DNA of 64,000 nt from Planctomycetota bacterium (GCA_003576915.1 QEVF01000006.1:1-64000), one strand, 5' to 3'. Counted from the stretch's first letter, positions 8,960 through 18,193 are shown. Numbers and translations are program-made. The notes: generated by a model from the sequence alone, not told the origin.

Positions 8960-10099
8960 ATGACACCCAAGATCGCACTCGCGGGCGGCGGCACCGGCGG
9001 GCACATCGCCCCCGCTATCGCGCTGGCCGATGAAATCGCCGCGCGCTGGTCGAGCCGGAGCGTGCTCTTCCTCTGTAGCGGCAATGAACTTGAGCGCGAG
9101 ATGATCGGCAAGGCCGGCTACCGCTACGAGGCCCTCCCCATCGCGCGGCCCGGCTCCAGCCTCAAAAGCAAGACCAAGACCGTGTTCTCCATGCTCAGCG
9201 CCGTGCCCGCCGCGCGCCGCGCCCTGAAACAGTTCGGCGCCACGGGTCTCATCGGCGTGGGCGGATATGCCTCGCTGCCCGGCGCCTTTGCCGCCAGTTG
9301 GATGCACATTCCCGTCGTCCTGCTGGAGGCCAATGCCGTCCCCGGCAAGGTCACCCGCACCGCCGCGCGCTGGGCCCGCGGCTGCTACGCCCACCTGCCC
9401 CTGACGCGCAAGCTCGATTGCCCCGTGCAGGTGCTCGGCAATCCGGTGCGCCGGGCATTCTCGCAGGCGCCCGGCAAACTGGCCGCGCGCGAGCGCCTGG
9501 GTCTTGATCCGGTCCTGCCCACCCTGCTGATCATCGGCGGCAGCCAGGGCGCGCAGGCGCTCAATGCCGTCACCCTGGCCGCCCTGCCCGAACTGGCCTG
9601 CTACCGCGGCCGCTTCCAGGCCCTGCACATCACCGGCGCCCAGGACCAGGCCGCCGCCCAGGCCGCCTGGCAGCAGAGCGGCATAGCCGCGCGCGTGGTG
9701 GCCTTTACTCACGAACCGGAACTTTTCATGGCCGCCAGCGACATCGCCCTGACGCGGGCGGGCGCCTCCACCATCAGCGAGCTGCTCGCCCTGGGCGTGC
9801 CGCAGCTTCTGGTGCCCTATCCCAGCGCAGCGGATAACCATCAGCAGGCCAATGCCGAGCATGTGGCGCGCTCGGGCGCCGGGGTGCTCATCAGCGAGAG
9901 CGGACTGAATGCGGCGCGCCTGTGCGAACTCGTCGCCCGCTATGTGATTCTGGCCAGCGCAAGGGAGAACCTGGCCGCGGGCGCCAGGCTCATGGCCCCG
10001 CAGGACGCCACCGCCCGCATCCTCGATCGCGCCCTGGCCGATTTCGGCTTCAGCGCCGCGGCAGCCCGCGCCGATGAACCCATCAGCCGCGCCGCCTGA
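8960..10099 (+). CDS. murG: Lipid II synthase MurG
   Basis: 379 residues. MurG transfers GlcNAc from UDP-GlcNAc to lipid I at the inner face of the membrane, giving lipid II. The N-terminal GGGTGGHIAPAIALA loop and the C-terminal UDP-GlcNAc site (ALTRAGASTISELLALGVPQ, then PYPSAADNHQQANA) are textbook. GGSQGAQALN marks the interdomain loop. The start is ATG 8960 after GGAG; the frame is open 18 codons further upstream, but homologues begin just before the Gly-rich loop. It lies 151 bp downstream of ftsW and 41 bp upstream of murC. Confidence 0.96.
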   Translation: MTPKIALAGGGTGGHIAPAIALADEIAARWSSRSVLFLCSGNELEREMIGKAGYRYEALPIARPGSSLKSKTKTVFSMLSAVPAARRALKQFGATGLIGVGGYASLPGAFAASWMHIPVVLLEANAVPGKVTRTAARWARGCYAHLPLTRKLDCPVQVLGNPVRRAFSQAPGKLAARERLGLDPVLPTLLIIGGSQGAQALNAVTLAALPELACYRGRFQALHITGAQDQAAAQAAWQQSGIAARVVAFTHEPELFMAASDIALTRAGASTISELLALGVPQLLVPYPSAADNHQQANAEHVARSGAGVLISESGLNAARLCELVARYVILASARENLAAGARLMAPQDATARILDRALADFGFSAAAARADEPISRAA

Positions 10100-10140
10100 A
10101 GCGCGGCAGCACACCTTGAGGCGCGCACGCGCAGGCCAAC

Positions 10141-11529
10141 ATGGATTTCGCCAACAAGACCATTCACTTCATCGGCATCGGCGGTGCGGGTGTCAGCGGG
10201 CTGGCGCGTGTCGCGCTTGAAGCGGGCGCCTGGGTCAGCGGCTCGGACATCAAGGCATCGGCCACCACGCAGGCGCTGGAGGATCGGGGCGCCCGTGTGT
10301 TCATCGGCCAGCGGGCCGAGAACCTGCCCCCGCACATTGACTTCGTCGTGGCCACCGCCGCCGTGCGCGCGGGTAACCCCGAACTCGACGAGGCCGTGCG
10401 GCGCGGGCTCACCGTCATGAAATACGCCCAGGCTCTGGGCGAGTTGACACGCGGCCGCGCCAACATCTGCGTGGCGGGAACCCACGGCAAGACCAGCACG
10501 ACGTCCATGCTGGCGCAGATGCTGCGCGGCCAGGGCGCGGGCTGGATTGTCGGCGGCGAGCCCCTGAATCTTGAGGCCAGCGCGCGCTGGGGCACGTCTC
10601 CCCACTTCGTGATGGAGAGCTGCGAGTATGACCGCAGCTTCCTTCACCTTCATCCCTCACTCGTGCTGCTGAACAACATTGAGGCCGATCACCTCGACGT
10701 TTACGGTGACATTGAGGGCGTCGAGCGCGGCTTTGCCGACTTTGTCGCGCGCCTGCCCCGGCACGGCACGCTGGTTTACAACGCGGACGATGCGCGCTGT
10801 GTGCGCGTGGCGCGCCAGGCGCCTTGCCGCCGCGTCAGCTTCGGCGAAGCGGAAGGCGCTGATTGGCGCCTGACGGGCCTGGATGCCGGCTCGGGACTTG
10901 CCCGGGCCGACGTGTGGTGCCAGGGCGAGCGCATCGGCGCCCTGAGCCTGAACGTTCCCGGCCAGGTCTACGCCTTCAACGCTTTGGGCGCGCTGGCCGC
11001 CGCCCATTGGGCTGGCGCGGACAGCGCCGGCGCGCTGGAAGCTTTGAGTGAGTACCGCGGCGTGAAGCGCCGCTTCGAGATGCTGGGCCGCTTCAAGGGC
11101 GCGCCATTGATTGACGACTACGCCCACCACCCCAGCGCCGTGAAGCAACTGCTGCAGGCCGCGCGCGACGCCTTTGCCTCGCGCCGCCTCGTGGCCGTGT
11201 TCCAGGCCCACCAGTATCAGCGGCTCAACGGCTTCTTCGAAGAGTTTGTGCAGGCCCTGGCGCTGGCGGACCGCGTGCTGGTCATGCGCACTTACGCCGC
11301 GCGCGAACAGGGCGTAATTCCCGGCATTCCTGAACAGGCCCTGTGCCGTGAACTGCAGGCGCTGGGCGTGGATGCGCTGGCCCTGGAACACTTCGGCGAG
11401 GCCGCCGCGGAACTTGACGCGTCAACTCAGGCGCGTGACGCGCTGGTGTTCATCGGCGCCGGAGACGTGAACGAGATCGCCCTGGGCCTGCTGGCGCACG
11501 GACCCAGCCTGACGAGGAGCGCGGCATGA
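10141..11529 (+). CDS. murC: UDP-N-acetylmuramate--L-alanine ligase MurC
   Basis: 462 residues; ATP-dependent ligase adding L-Ala to UDP-MurNAc, the first step of the stem peptide. The N-terminal Rossmann domain starts with IHFIGIGGAGVSGLA, the ATP P-loop is GTHGKTSTTSM, the central domain holds ESCEYDRSFLHL and NIEADHLD, and the C-terminal domain opens with RRFEMLGRFKGAPLIDDYAHHP. Length and domain order are normal for MurC. The stop overlaps the murB start by 4 bp (ATGA), implying translational coupling. Confidence 0.96.
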   Translation: MDFANKTIHFIGIGGAGVSGLARVALEAGAWVSGSDIKASATTQALEDRGARVFIGQRAENLPPHIDFVVATAAVRAGNPELDEAVRRGLTVMKYAQALGELTRGRANICVAGTHGKTSTTSMLAQMLRGQGAGWIVGGEPLNLEASARWGTSPHFVMESCEYDRSFLHLHPSLVLLNNIEADHLDVYGDIEGVERGFADFVARLPRHGTLVYNADDARCVRVARQAPCRRVSFGEAEGADWRLTGLDAGSGLARADVWCQGERIGALSLNVPGQVYAFNALGALAAAHWAGADSAGALEALSEYRGVKRRFEMLGRFKGAPLIDDYAHHPSAVKQLLQAARDAFASRRLVAVFQAHQYQRLNGFFEEFVQALALADRVLVMRTYAAREQGVIPGIPEQALCRELQALGVDALALEHFGEAAAELDASTQARDALVFIGAGDVNEIALGLLAHGPSLTRSAA

Positions 11530-12434
11530 CTGCACTGAAGGCCTTTCCCGCGAGGCTGCGGCGCGAGGTGGTGCCGCAGCGACCCCTGGCCCCGCTGACA
11601 ACGATGCGCATCGGCGGGCCGGCGGAGTATTACGTGGAGGCCCACAGCCTGCGCGACGCCCTGGACGCGCTCAACGCCTGCCGCCTGGCGGCCCTTCCGC
11701 TGCATGTGCTGGGCGGCGGTTCGAACCTGCTGATTGACGATGCGGGCGTGCCGGGCCTGGTGCTGAACCTGAAACCGCTGACGCGCATCCAGCCGTACGG
11801 CAGCAAGGTCGTCGTCCAGGCAGGGGCGAGCCTCACGGCGCTGGTGGCGGCCTGCGCCCGCGCCGGCATTGCCGGGCCGGAGGGGCTGGCGGGCATTCCG
11901 GGAAGTGTGGGCGGCGCACTGGCCATGAACGCCGGCGGGCGCTACGCCGAGATCGGCGAGTTCGTGGACCGCGTGCTCTGGCTCTCGCCCGGGGGCAGCC
12001 TGACCTACCTTTACCGCGAAGAGATCCAGTTCGCTTACCGTCAGAGCAGCCTGCGCCAGGGCATCGTGCTGGAGGCCATTTTGGAGGGTCGGCCGGGCCA
12101 GCCCTCCGAGCTTCTGGCGCGCATGAAACAGATCATGGAGCAGAAGCTCGCAGCCCAGCCCTACCGCGCGCACTCGGCCGGCTGCGCCTTCACCAATCCG
12201 CCGGGCCAGAGCGCGGGGCGGCTGATCGACCTGGCCGGCTGCAAGGGCCTGCAGGTGGGCGGCGCCAGGGTGAGCGAGCAGCACGCCAACTTCATCGTCA
12301 ACACGGGCGAGGCCACCTTTGAGGACGTCACGGGCCTGATGGCGCTGGTGCAAAAGCGCGTGCAGGACGCGCACGGAGTCCAACTTATCCCTGAAGTCAA
12401 GGCGTGGCCGCAGCCGATGATAGTGGCGGCATAA
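11526..12434 (+). CDS. murB: UDP-N-acetylenolpyruvoylglucosamine reductase MurB
   Basis: 302 residues; FAD- and NADPH-dependent reductase forming UDP-MurNAc. The FAD-binding PCMH domain shows TTMRIGGPAEYYVE, LGGGSNLLI and GLAGIPGSVGGALAMNAGGRY. The C-terminal domain has the catalytic-loop region SAGCAFTNPPG, where the usual proton-donor Ser/Cys is Cys, then AGRLIDLAGCKG and HANFIVN. The shorter form without the extra loop suggests a type II MurB. It overlaps murC by 4 bp, so the two are translated together. Confidence 0.95.
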   Translation: MTALKAFPARLRREVVPQRPLAPLTTMRIGGPAEYYVEAHSLRDALDALNACRLAALPLHVLGGGSNLLIDDAGVPGLVLNLKPLTRIQPYGSKVVVQAGASLTALVAACARAGIAGPEGLAGIPGSVGGALAMNAGGRYAEIGEFVDRVLWLSPGGSLTYLYREEIQFAYRQSSLRQGIVLEAILEGRPGQPSELLARMKQIMEQKLAAQPYRAHSAGCAFTNPPGQSAGRLIDLAGCKGLQVGGARVSEQHANFIVNTGEATFEDVTGLMALVQKRVQDAHGVQLIPEVKAWPQPMIVAA

Positions 12435-12497
12435 CCTTCATGGCGCTTGGGCGCCAACCACACAGCCCCATGGCGGGGCGAGACAAAGGCAAGGGTC

Positions 12498-12782
12498 ATG
12501 GAAAAGGAAAAGAGCATCAGCCTCGACGAGTTCATCTTCCGCAAGCTGCAGCCGCTGCGCATCCTGAAGAGCTACATGGTCGGGGAGCTTGAACTCACGG
12601 AAGGCGACGACGTGCGCCTGAGCCGCCAGGACTTCGACAACATCGTGTCCACCCTGGACATCTTCCTGGAAGAATACGACCGCGTCAGCTCCTTCCGCGG
12701 CCGCAAGGCCATCGGCCAGTCCGAGAAGAAGACGTCGTTCCTCGATGCCGCCAAGCCCCAGGCCATCAAGACCATCGCCTAG
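12498..12782 (+). CDS. Small conserved-looking protein of unknown function
   Basis: 94 residues, acidic to neutral, with no signal peptide or membrane segment: MEKEKSISLDEFIFRKLQPL, then VGELELTEGDDVRLSRQDF and a lysine-containing tail. Predicted mostly helical. It sits 63 bp after murB and before a PilZ-like gene inside the cell-wall cluster, same strand, so it is probably co-transcribed. I do not recognise the family. The start is ATG 12498 after AAGGGTC; the frame is open 17 codons further upstream. Confidence 0.6.
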   Translation: MEKEKSISLDEFIFRKLQPLRILKSYMVGELELTEGDDVRLSRQDFDNIVSTLDIFLEEYDRVSSFRGRKAIGQSEKKTSFLDAAKPQAIKTIA

Positions 12783-12883
12783 CAGTCCTGCACTGCCGCG
12801 GGTTTACCCGCTCAAAGCGCGCCGGCGGGGGTGCCTTGCACCCTCGCCACGCCGCGCGCCTTCGTCTCCGGACTGGAGCTGCC

Positions 12884-13273
12884 ATGTCCAATCACCGAGC
12901 CACTCTCGAGGCCATCAAGCGCACGCGCGCTGCGCGCCGCCTCATGGCCCAGAAAAACGACCCCTCCATCTCCTGCCGCCGTGAATTCAGGCGCGAGGAG
13001 ACAAACCAGGTCGTCGAGTTCTGCCTGTTTGACCGCGAGGGCCGCCGCGTCGCGCGCGGCAATGCCGTCCTGCTCGACTACTCGCCGCACGGGGCAAAGA
13101 TCGGCCATGTGCGTTTTGACGAAGGCTTCTGGCCCGACGGCGAATTCAGCGTGAGCATGCGCATCACGGGCGGCCAGTTCGAGGGCGTGCATGCCCACGG
13201 CCTGCCCCTGCGCTTTGCCACCACCAGCGCGAGCCTGGCGATCCGCTTCGACGCGCTTTACGTCAAGCTCTAG
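12884..13273 (+). CDS. PilZ-like domain protein
   Basis: 129 residues. A basic N-terminal helix (about residues 1-25) precedes RREFR (R32-R36, fitting RxxxR), and 28 residues later comes DYSPHG (D65, S67, G70, fitting the [D/N]xSxxG motif). These two motifs with this spacing are the cyclic-di-GMP-binding signature of PilZ domains; the remaining strands fit the beta-barrel. If correct, it could link c-di-GMP to cell-wall synthesis or to the flagellar motor genes encoded 15 kb away. The start ATG 12884 follows GGAG. The barrel C-terminus is short, so this is a motif-based call. Confidence 0.6.
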   Translation: MSNHRATLEAIKRTRAARRLMAQKNDPSISCRREFRREETNQVVEFCLFDREGRRVARGNAVLLDYSPHGAKIGHVRFDEGFWPDGEFSVSMRITGGQFEGVHAHGLPLRFATTSASLAIRFDALYVKL

Positions 13274-13321
13274 GCGCAACCCCCTTTCAGTTTCGTGCGC
13301 ACGCACGCCCGGGAGATGTCC

Positions 13322-14281
13322 ATGCTTCGCATCGCATTGCTGTTCGGCGGCACTTCCACCGAACGTGAGGTCAGCCTCAAGAGCGGCAGCGAGGTCTATG
13401 CCGCGCTCAAGCGCATCGGCCACACCGTCATTCCCATCGACTACAACGGGCACAACTTCGACGAAGTGGACAAGGCGAGGCCGGACTTCGTGTTCATCGC
13501 CCTGCACGGGGGCGAAGGCGAGGACGGCACCGTGCAGCGCTGGCTTGAAGAACGCAAGCTGCCCTACTCCGGCAGCGGTCCCTGCGCCTCCCGCATCGCC
13601 ATGGACAAGGAACTGTCCAAGGCCGAATTTCTCGCCCACCGCGTGCCCACGCCGCCCGCGGAAGTTGCCGAGCGCTTTGACGCCCGCTACCGCCTGCGCC
13701 GCATGGCGCGTCGCATCGGGCTGCCCCTGGTCGTCAAGCCCACCAACCAGGGTTCAAGCCTGGGGGTGACCATCGTGCGCGACCTGGCCGCGGCCGACGA
13801 AGCCCTGGAGCGCGCCCTGGCCCTCAACAGCCGCGTGATGGTCGAGCGCTGCATCGAGGGACGCGAGCTCACCGTGGGCGTGATCGGCAGCCGCGCCCTG
13901 CCCGTGTGTGAGGTCGTGGCCCAGGCCGAGTTCTTCGACTACGAGGCCAAGTACGGCCACAACGCGCCCACGCGCTACGTCGTCAACCCTGATCTGGCGG
14001 GCCCCACCATCAAACTTGCCCAGCACTACGCCAAGCGCGCCCATGCCGCGCTGCGCTGCCACGCCTATTCGCGCGTGGACATGATGCTGGACAGAGAAGG
14101 CGAGCTCTGGGTGCTGGAAGTGAACACCCTGCCCGGCATGACCGACCACAGCCTGCTGCCGAAAATGGCCGCGGCCGAGGGCATCGGCTTTGACGAACTG
14201 GTGCAGGAACTGATCGACGTTTCCATGGAGCGACGCCGCCAGCGCGAGAGCGACCGCATCACTCGCGTCCTTGCGGCCTGA
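13322..14281 (+). CDS. ddl: D-alanine--D-alanine ligase
   Basis: 319 residues; ATP-grasp ligase making D-Ala-D-Ala for the pentapeptide. The N-terminal segment FGGTSTEREVSLKSG, the central ALHGGEGEDGTVQRWLE and YSGSGPCASRIAMDK, the ATP-binding VVKPTNQGSSLGV and the metal-binding VLEVNTLPGMTDHSLLPK are all present. The start is taken at the ATG closest to LRIALLFGG, with GGGAG upstream; an open frame from GTG 13295 adds nine residues. It is 48 bp after the PilZ-like gene and 10 bp before the ftsQ-like gene. Confidence 0.95.
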   Translation: MLRIALLFGGTSTEREVSLKSGSEVYAALKRIGHTVIPIDYNGHNFDEVDKARPDFVFIALHGGEGEDGTVQRWLEERKLPYSGSGPCASRIAMDKELSKAEFLAHRVPTPPAEVAERFDARYRLRRMARRIGLPLVVKPTNQGSSLGVTIVRDLAAADEALERALALNSRVMVERCIEGRELTVGVIGSRALPVCEVVAQAEFFDYEAKYGHNAPTRYVVNPDLAGPTIKLAQHYAKRAHAALRCHAYSRVDMMLDREGELWVLEVNTLPGMTDHSLLPKMAAAEGIGFDELVQELIDVSMERRRQRESDRITRVLAA

Positions 14282-14291
14282 GGAGAACACC

Positions 14292-15377
14292 ATGCCACGC
14301 ACCCCCACGGCACAGAGAGGCACCCGGGCCACGCGCGCATTCGGCCGCCTTGGCGCGGGCGCGCTGGCCATGGGACTGATCGGCGCGGCATGTTCCACGG
14401 CTTTGAAGCTGGTCTCCGGCGTGCTGCCTTCGCGCCAGTTCGCGCTCGGCGTAGCCTCCCGCGTCTGGACGAGCCGGAGCACGCGCCGCATCGCGGGACT
14501 CGTGGGCGCCATTGCCGTGCTGTGCGGCCTGTGCTGGCTGCTGCAGGGCGGATTGCGCCGCCATGCGCGCCATCAGATTGACCCCGGGCGCATCGAGCTT
14601 GCGGCCGCGCCGTCCTGGGCCAAGCCCGAACTGGCCGCCCGCATCAAGGGCGAAATCGAGGCCGACCTGCGCGCCGAGCTGGCCCGGCTTGCCCCCTCCG
14701 ATGCCTTCGACAGCGACTTGCCGGAGCAGGTGCATGCCGCGCTGGCACGCAGTGCCTGGGTGCGCAGCGTGATCAGCGTCAGGCGGCGCTTTCCCGTCGA
14801 TGCCCAGTCCCAGTCAGAACTGGTACCCAAGCTTGAAGTGCGCACGCCGGCGCTGTGTGTGGCCACCGCGGAAGCCTGGCTGCTGGTGGACGCCGATGGC
14901 GTGCGCCTGCCCCTGAGCATCAAAGCCGGCAGCGAACGCAGCCAGGACGAACTGAACGCCCTGCTGTCGGGGCTGACACGTCCCATCCGGGTGGTGGAAG
15001 GTGTGACCAGCAGCCCGCCCGCGCCGGGGAAAAAGTGGGAGAGCGAGGAGATCGTGGCGGCCCTTTCCATGGAGCGCGTGCTGCGCGAATGCGAAATGGA
15101 CGCCGTGCTGCCCATCGCCCGCATGCGGCTGGTGGGCGTTCCCACCCACGCCGACGCCCGCGGCCGCGTTCGCTACGCCCCGGCGGGAGGAGTCGTGCTG
15201 CTGCCCGACGCGGGCGTACTGCCCCAGACCCAGCTTATGTGGGGTCGCCCCCCGGCCCACGCCGGCATGATGGAGCCCTCGGTCAACGAGAAGCTCAGTG
15301 AAATCAAGCGCCTGCTGAAGGAACCGGACACGCTGCAGGGCAAGGCCATCGATCTGGCCTCGCGCCGCCAGTCGTGA
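14292..15377 (+). CDS. FtsQ-like cell division protein (tentative)
   Basis: 361 residues with a basic N-terminus, a first hydrophobic stretch (about 20-35), a clear transmembrane helix (about 67-88) and a large extracytoplasmic part. A POTRA-like segment reads VHAALARSAWVRSVISVRRR, then VRTPALCV and WLLVDADGVRLPL, the usual FtsQ order (entry helix, wall-facing strands, DxDGxxL). The position directly after ddl is also where ftsQ sits in many genomes. Start ATG 14292 follows AGGAG, 10 bp after ddl. The similarity is weak, so DivIB/FtsQ identity is inferred from architecture and context. ftsA and ftsZ do not follow; the next gene is convergent. Confidence 0.6.
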   Translation: MPRTPTAQRGTRATRAFGRLGAGALAMGLIGAACSTALKLVSGVLPSRQFALGVASRVWTSRSTRRIAGLVGAIAVLCGLCWLLQGGLRRHARHQIDPGRIELAAAPSWAKPELAARIKGEIEADLRAELARLAPSDAFDSDLPEQVHAALARSAWVRSVISVRRRFPVDAQSQSELVPKLEVRTPALCVATAEAWLLVDADGVRLPLSIKAGSERSQDELNALLSGLTRPIRVVEGVTSSPPAPGKKWESEEIVAALSMERVLRECEMDAVLPIARMRLVGVPTHADARGRVRYAPAGGVVLLPDAGVLPQTQLMWGRPPAHAGMMEPSVNEKLSEIKRLLKEPDTLQGKAIDLASRRQS

Positions 15378-15379
15378 CA

Positions 15380-16963
15380 TCAGTGCTTGACCGCCGCTGA
15401 AGGCGGCTGGGCGTGCACCTTGCGCTCCGGCGCAGCCTTCTCGCGGTACTCCACCACGCGCTCGGCCACTTCCTCGAGCAGGCCGGCCTTGCGCTGGCTC
15501 GACCAGATCTCCAGCTCCGCCTCATACTCGTTGTCCAGGTCCAGCAGGATGGACTTGGGCGTCACGCGCACGCGCAGGTCGCGCACGCGGGCGTCGTGGT
15601 GCCGGTCCAGGCCGTCGGCCACGCGCAGGATGCCCGCAAGCCAGCGCACGACGGAACGCTGCCTGGGCGAGAGCGCCGCGTAATTCTCGTGCTTCATGCT
15701 GGGGTCGCTGCGGCGGTGATAGCGCGCGACATTGGCGATCATGGCGATTTCATCCTGCGTGAAGCCGGTCAGCTCGGCATTGCGGATGATGTAGTAGCTG
15801 TGCTTGTGCATGGAGCCGTAGTTCACGGCGCGCCCCACCTCATGCAGCAGACCGGCGGCCTCCAGCAGGCCGCGCTCATGCTCACCCAGCTTGTGCAGCG
15901 CCGTGATCTGGTCGAAAATGCGCAACGCCAGGTGCGTGACGTGGTCGGTGTGGGCGCGGGGAACGGCAAAGCGGTCGCCAAAGCGCACCAGCGCCTCGCG
16001 CCGCGCGCGGTGAAACTCGCGCTCCAGTCGGGTGTCGCGGGTGTGGCGCAGCAAAAGGTCAAGCAGGACACCGTCGCGCAGCCCGCGCTTGGAGGGCCTG
16101 ATCGCGTCCAGATGAAAGGTTTTCATGATGTATTTGAGCACGGCCGCGCCCGCCACAATGATGTCGGCGCGGTTGCCGGCCATGCCCGGCAGCGCCTTGC
16201 GGTCCTCCAGTTTCATCTGGCGCAGGCGGCGGTGGAAGCTTGAAACGGAGGCGTAGCGCACGGCGCTGGCGGTGCTGCTGGGGTAGAGTTCGCGCTGGGC
16301 CAGAATGCTCTCGCAGATGGCGTTGATGGTGCCCGCCGTGCCAATCGCCAGTTCATAGCTGCGCCGGGCCATCATGCCCACATTGTTGCGCAATTCGGAA
16401 TAGACGTAGTCCTTGAGCCTGCGGTGATCGTCCGAGGAAACGGGGTCCGAGGAGACGAAGTTTTCGGTCAGGCGCACGGCACCCAGCGCCAGGCTGCACA
16501 GGTCTTTGAGGTCGCCTCCTTCCCGCACCGAAATCTCGCAGGAGCCGCCTCCCACGTCGATGAACAGCACGCTGCCCTGTGCCGCGTTGACGTCAAGGGA
16601 GGTGCCCACCTGGATCAGGCGCGCTTCCTCGCTGCCGGAAATGACCTCGAGCGAGATGCCCGTGCGCTCGCGGATTTCCTCGATCACGGAGTGGCGGTTG
16701 GGCGCTTCGCGCATGGCGCTGGTGGCGACGGCGCGGTACTGCTTGACGCCGTGGCTCTCGAACAGCTTTTCAAATCGGGTGAGCACGGCGGCGGCGGCGC
16801 GCACGGTCTCGCGGCTGATGGGCTTGCCGCGGAACACGCCCACGCCCAGGCGCACGGCTTCGCGCTCGTCGCACAGCGTTTCGATGGTGGCGGGCGCCTC
16901 GCAGCGCGCGACCTTCAACTTGATCGCGTTGCTTCCCACATCGATGACGCCGTACACGGGCAT
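15380..16963 (-). CDS. Ppx/GppA family phosphatase with HD domain
   Basis: 527 residues; exopolyphosphatase/guanosine pentaphosphate phosphatase family, acting on polyphosphate or (p)ppGpp. The ASKHA core shows YGVIDVGSNAIKLKVA (phosphate 1), VATSAMREAPNR, FIDVGGGSCEIS (phosphate 2) and AIGTAGTINAI. The C-terminal part has an HD-like segment with LLHEVGRAVNYGSMHKHSYY and ARYHRRSDP. Length fits the long Ppx class. It lies 10 bp downstream of the aminotransferase gene, same strand, so an operon is likely. Convergent with the ftsQ-like gene, with stops 2 bp apart. Confidence 0.93.
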   Translation of the reverse strand: MPVYGVIDVGSNAIKLKVARCEAPATIETLCDEREAVRLGVGVFRGKPISRETVRAAAAVLTRFEKLFESHGVKQYRAVATSAMREAPNRHSVIEEIRERTGISLEVISGSEEARLIQVGTSLDVNAAQGSVLFIDVGGGSCEISVREGGDLKDLCSLALGAVRLTENFVSSDPVSSDDHRRLKDYVYSELRNNVGMMARRSYELAIGTAGTINAICESILAQRELYPSSTASAVRYASVSSFHRRLRQMKLEDRKALPGMAGNRADIIVAGAAVLKYIMKTFHLDAIRPSKRGLRDGVLLDLLLRHTRDTRLEREFHRARREALVRFGDRFAVPRAHTDHVTHLALRIFDQITALHKLGEHERGLLEAAGLLHEVGRAVNYGSMHKHSYYIIRNAELTGFTQDEIAMIANVARYHRRSDPSMKHENYAALSPRQRSVVRWLAGILRVADGLDRHHDARVRDLRVRVTPKSILLDLDNEYEAELEIWSSQRKAGLLEEVAERVVEYREKAAPERKVHAQPPSAAVKH

Positions 16964-16973
16964 GGCAGGCTCC

Positions 16974-18131
16974 CTATCGCTTGAGCTTCACGGCCAGTTC
17001 GCGCAGGATTTCGACGGCGCGCGCCAGTTTGTCGTCCTGCGCCGCATAGCTGATGCGCAGGTGCGTGTCGCGCGATGAGCAGGCGCTGCCCGGCACCACC
17101 AGCAGCTCGCGCTCGATGCAGGCCGCGATGAAGGCATCCAGTTTTACGCCCTCGGGCAACGCGGGAAAGGCATAGAAGGCGCCGCGCGGCTGCGTGAGGG
17201 CAAAACGGTCCCTGAGACCCTCGTACACCAGTTCGCGTTTGCGCCTGTAATCCGCCAGGTGGCCGCTGAAGTCCAGGTTCAGTCCGGCCAGCACGGCGTG
17301 CTGGGCGGGGCTGGGCGCGCACACGAAGGTGAATTGCTGAACGATGTAGCAGCGCTCAATGAAGTCGCGCGGACCCAGCATCCAGCCCATGCGCCAGCCC
17401 GGCATGCCCATGCTCTTGCTCGCGCCCGAGAGCACAAGGCAGTTTGAAGTGAACTCACGCACGCTGACGTGGCGGCCCTCGTAGATGAAGTCTTCGTAGA
17501 TTTCGTCGCTGATGACGACGAGGCCCCGCTCATCGGCGAGGCGGGCGAGGTCACGCGCCTGGGCCTCATCCAGCGTCGCGCCCGTCGGATTGCTCGGGCT
17601 GTTGACGACCATGGCGCGCGTGCGCGGCGTGATGGCGGCCTCCACGCGCTCGGCCGTGAAGCGGAAATCGGGGTAGGTGTTGACGGGCACCGCGCGCGCG
17701 CCCACGAGCGACGCCAGGTGCCGGTACATCACGAAATAGGGATCGGGGATGATGACTTCGTCGCCCGGGTTGAGCAGCGCCAGAAAACTCAGCATCAGCG
17801 CACCGGCCACCCCCGAGGTCACGATGACTTCATCATGCTCGACGCCCTTGAAGCGCAGGGCATAGCGACGCTTGAGGGCCGCGCGCAGAGGCTCTATGCC
17901 CTGCGTAACGGTGTAGCGGTTGCGCCCGGAAAGGATGGCGGCGGTGGCCGCCTGCTTGATTTCGTCGGGCACGTCGAAGTCAGCCTGACCGATGGACAAG
18001 TCGATGGGGTTCTTCATCGACTGGCCAAGCTCAAAGAACTTTCTGATGCCGCTGGGCTGCAGCAGGTGAATGCGATCGGCGATTTCGAAGGGTTGGCGCG
18101 GCACGCAGCGCAACTGTAGCGGGCAAAGCAA
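16974..18131 (-). CDS. Class I/II pyridoxal-phosphate aminotransferase
   Basis: About 385 residues. Family features: IHLLQPSGIRKFFELGQSM and NPIDLSIGQADFDVP at the N-terminus, SGVAGALMLSFLALLNPGDE, VVNSPSNPTGATLDEAQ, VISDEIYEDFIY and SGASKSMGMPGWRMGW, which contains the PLP-binding Lys in SGASKS. C-terminal GAFYAFPALPEG and LVVPGSACSSRDTHLRISYA are also typical. Substrate is probably aspartate or an aromatic/alanine-type amino acid but cannot be fixed. The start is uncertain: TTG at 18131 or GTG at about 18104 are the only options before the conserved N-terminus, and neither has a strong ribosome binding site. Confidence 0.92.
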   Translation of the reverse strand: MLCPLQLRCVPRQPFEIADRIHLLQPSGIRKFFELGQSMKNPIDLSIGQADFDVPDEIKQAATAAILSGRNRYTVTQGIEPLRAALKRRYALRFKGVEHDEVIVTSGVAGALMLSFLALLNPGDEVIIPDPYFVMYRHLASLVGARAVPVNTYPDFRFTAERVEAAITPRTRAMVVNSPSNPTGATLDEAQARDLARLADERGLVVISDEIYEDFIYEGRHVSVREFTSNCLVLSGASKSMGMPGWRMGWMLGPRDFIERCYIVQQFTFVCAPSPAQHAVLAGLNLDFSGHLADYRRKRELVYEGLRDRFALTQPRGAFYAFPALPEGVKLDAFIAACIERELLVVPGSACSSRDTHLRISYAAQDDKLARAVEILRELAVKLKR

Positions 18132-18193
18132 TGGCGGCCAAGGCGCAAGTTGGGCCGCACAGCGCAGGCGTCGTGCGCCAATTCACAAACGAA

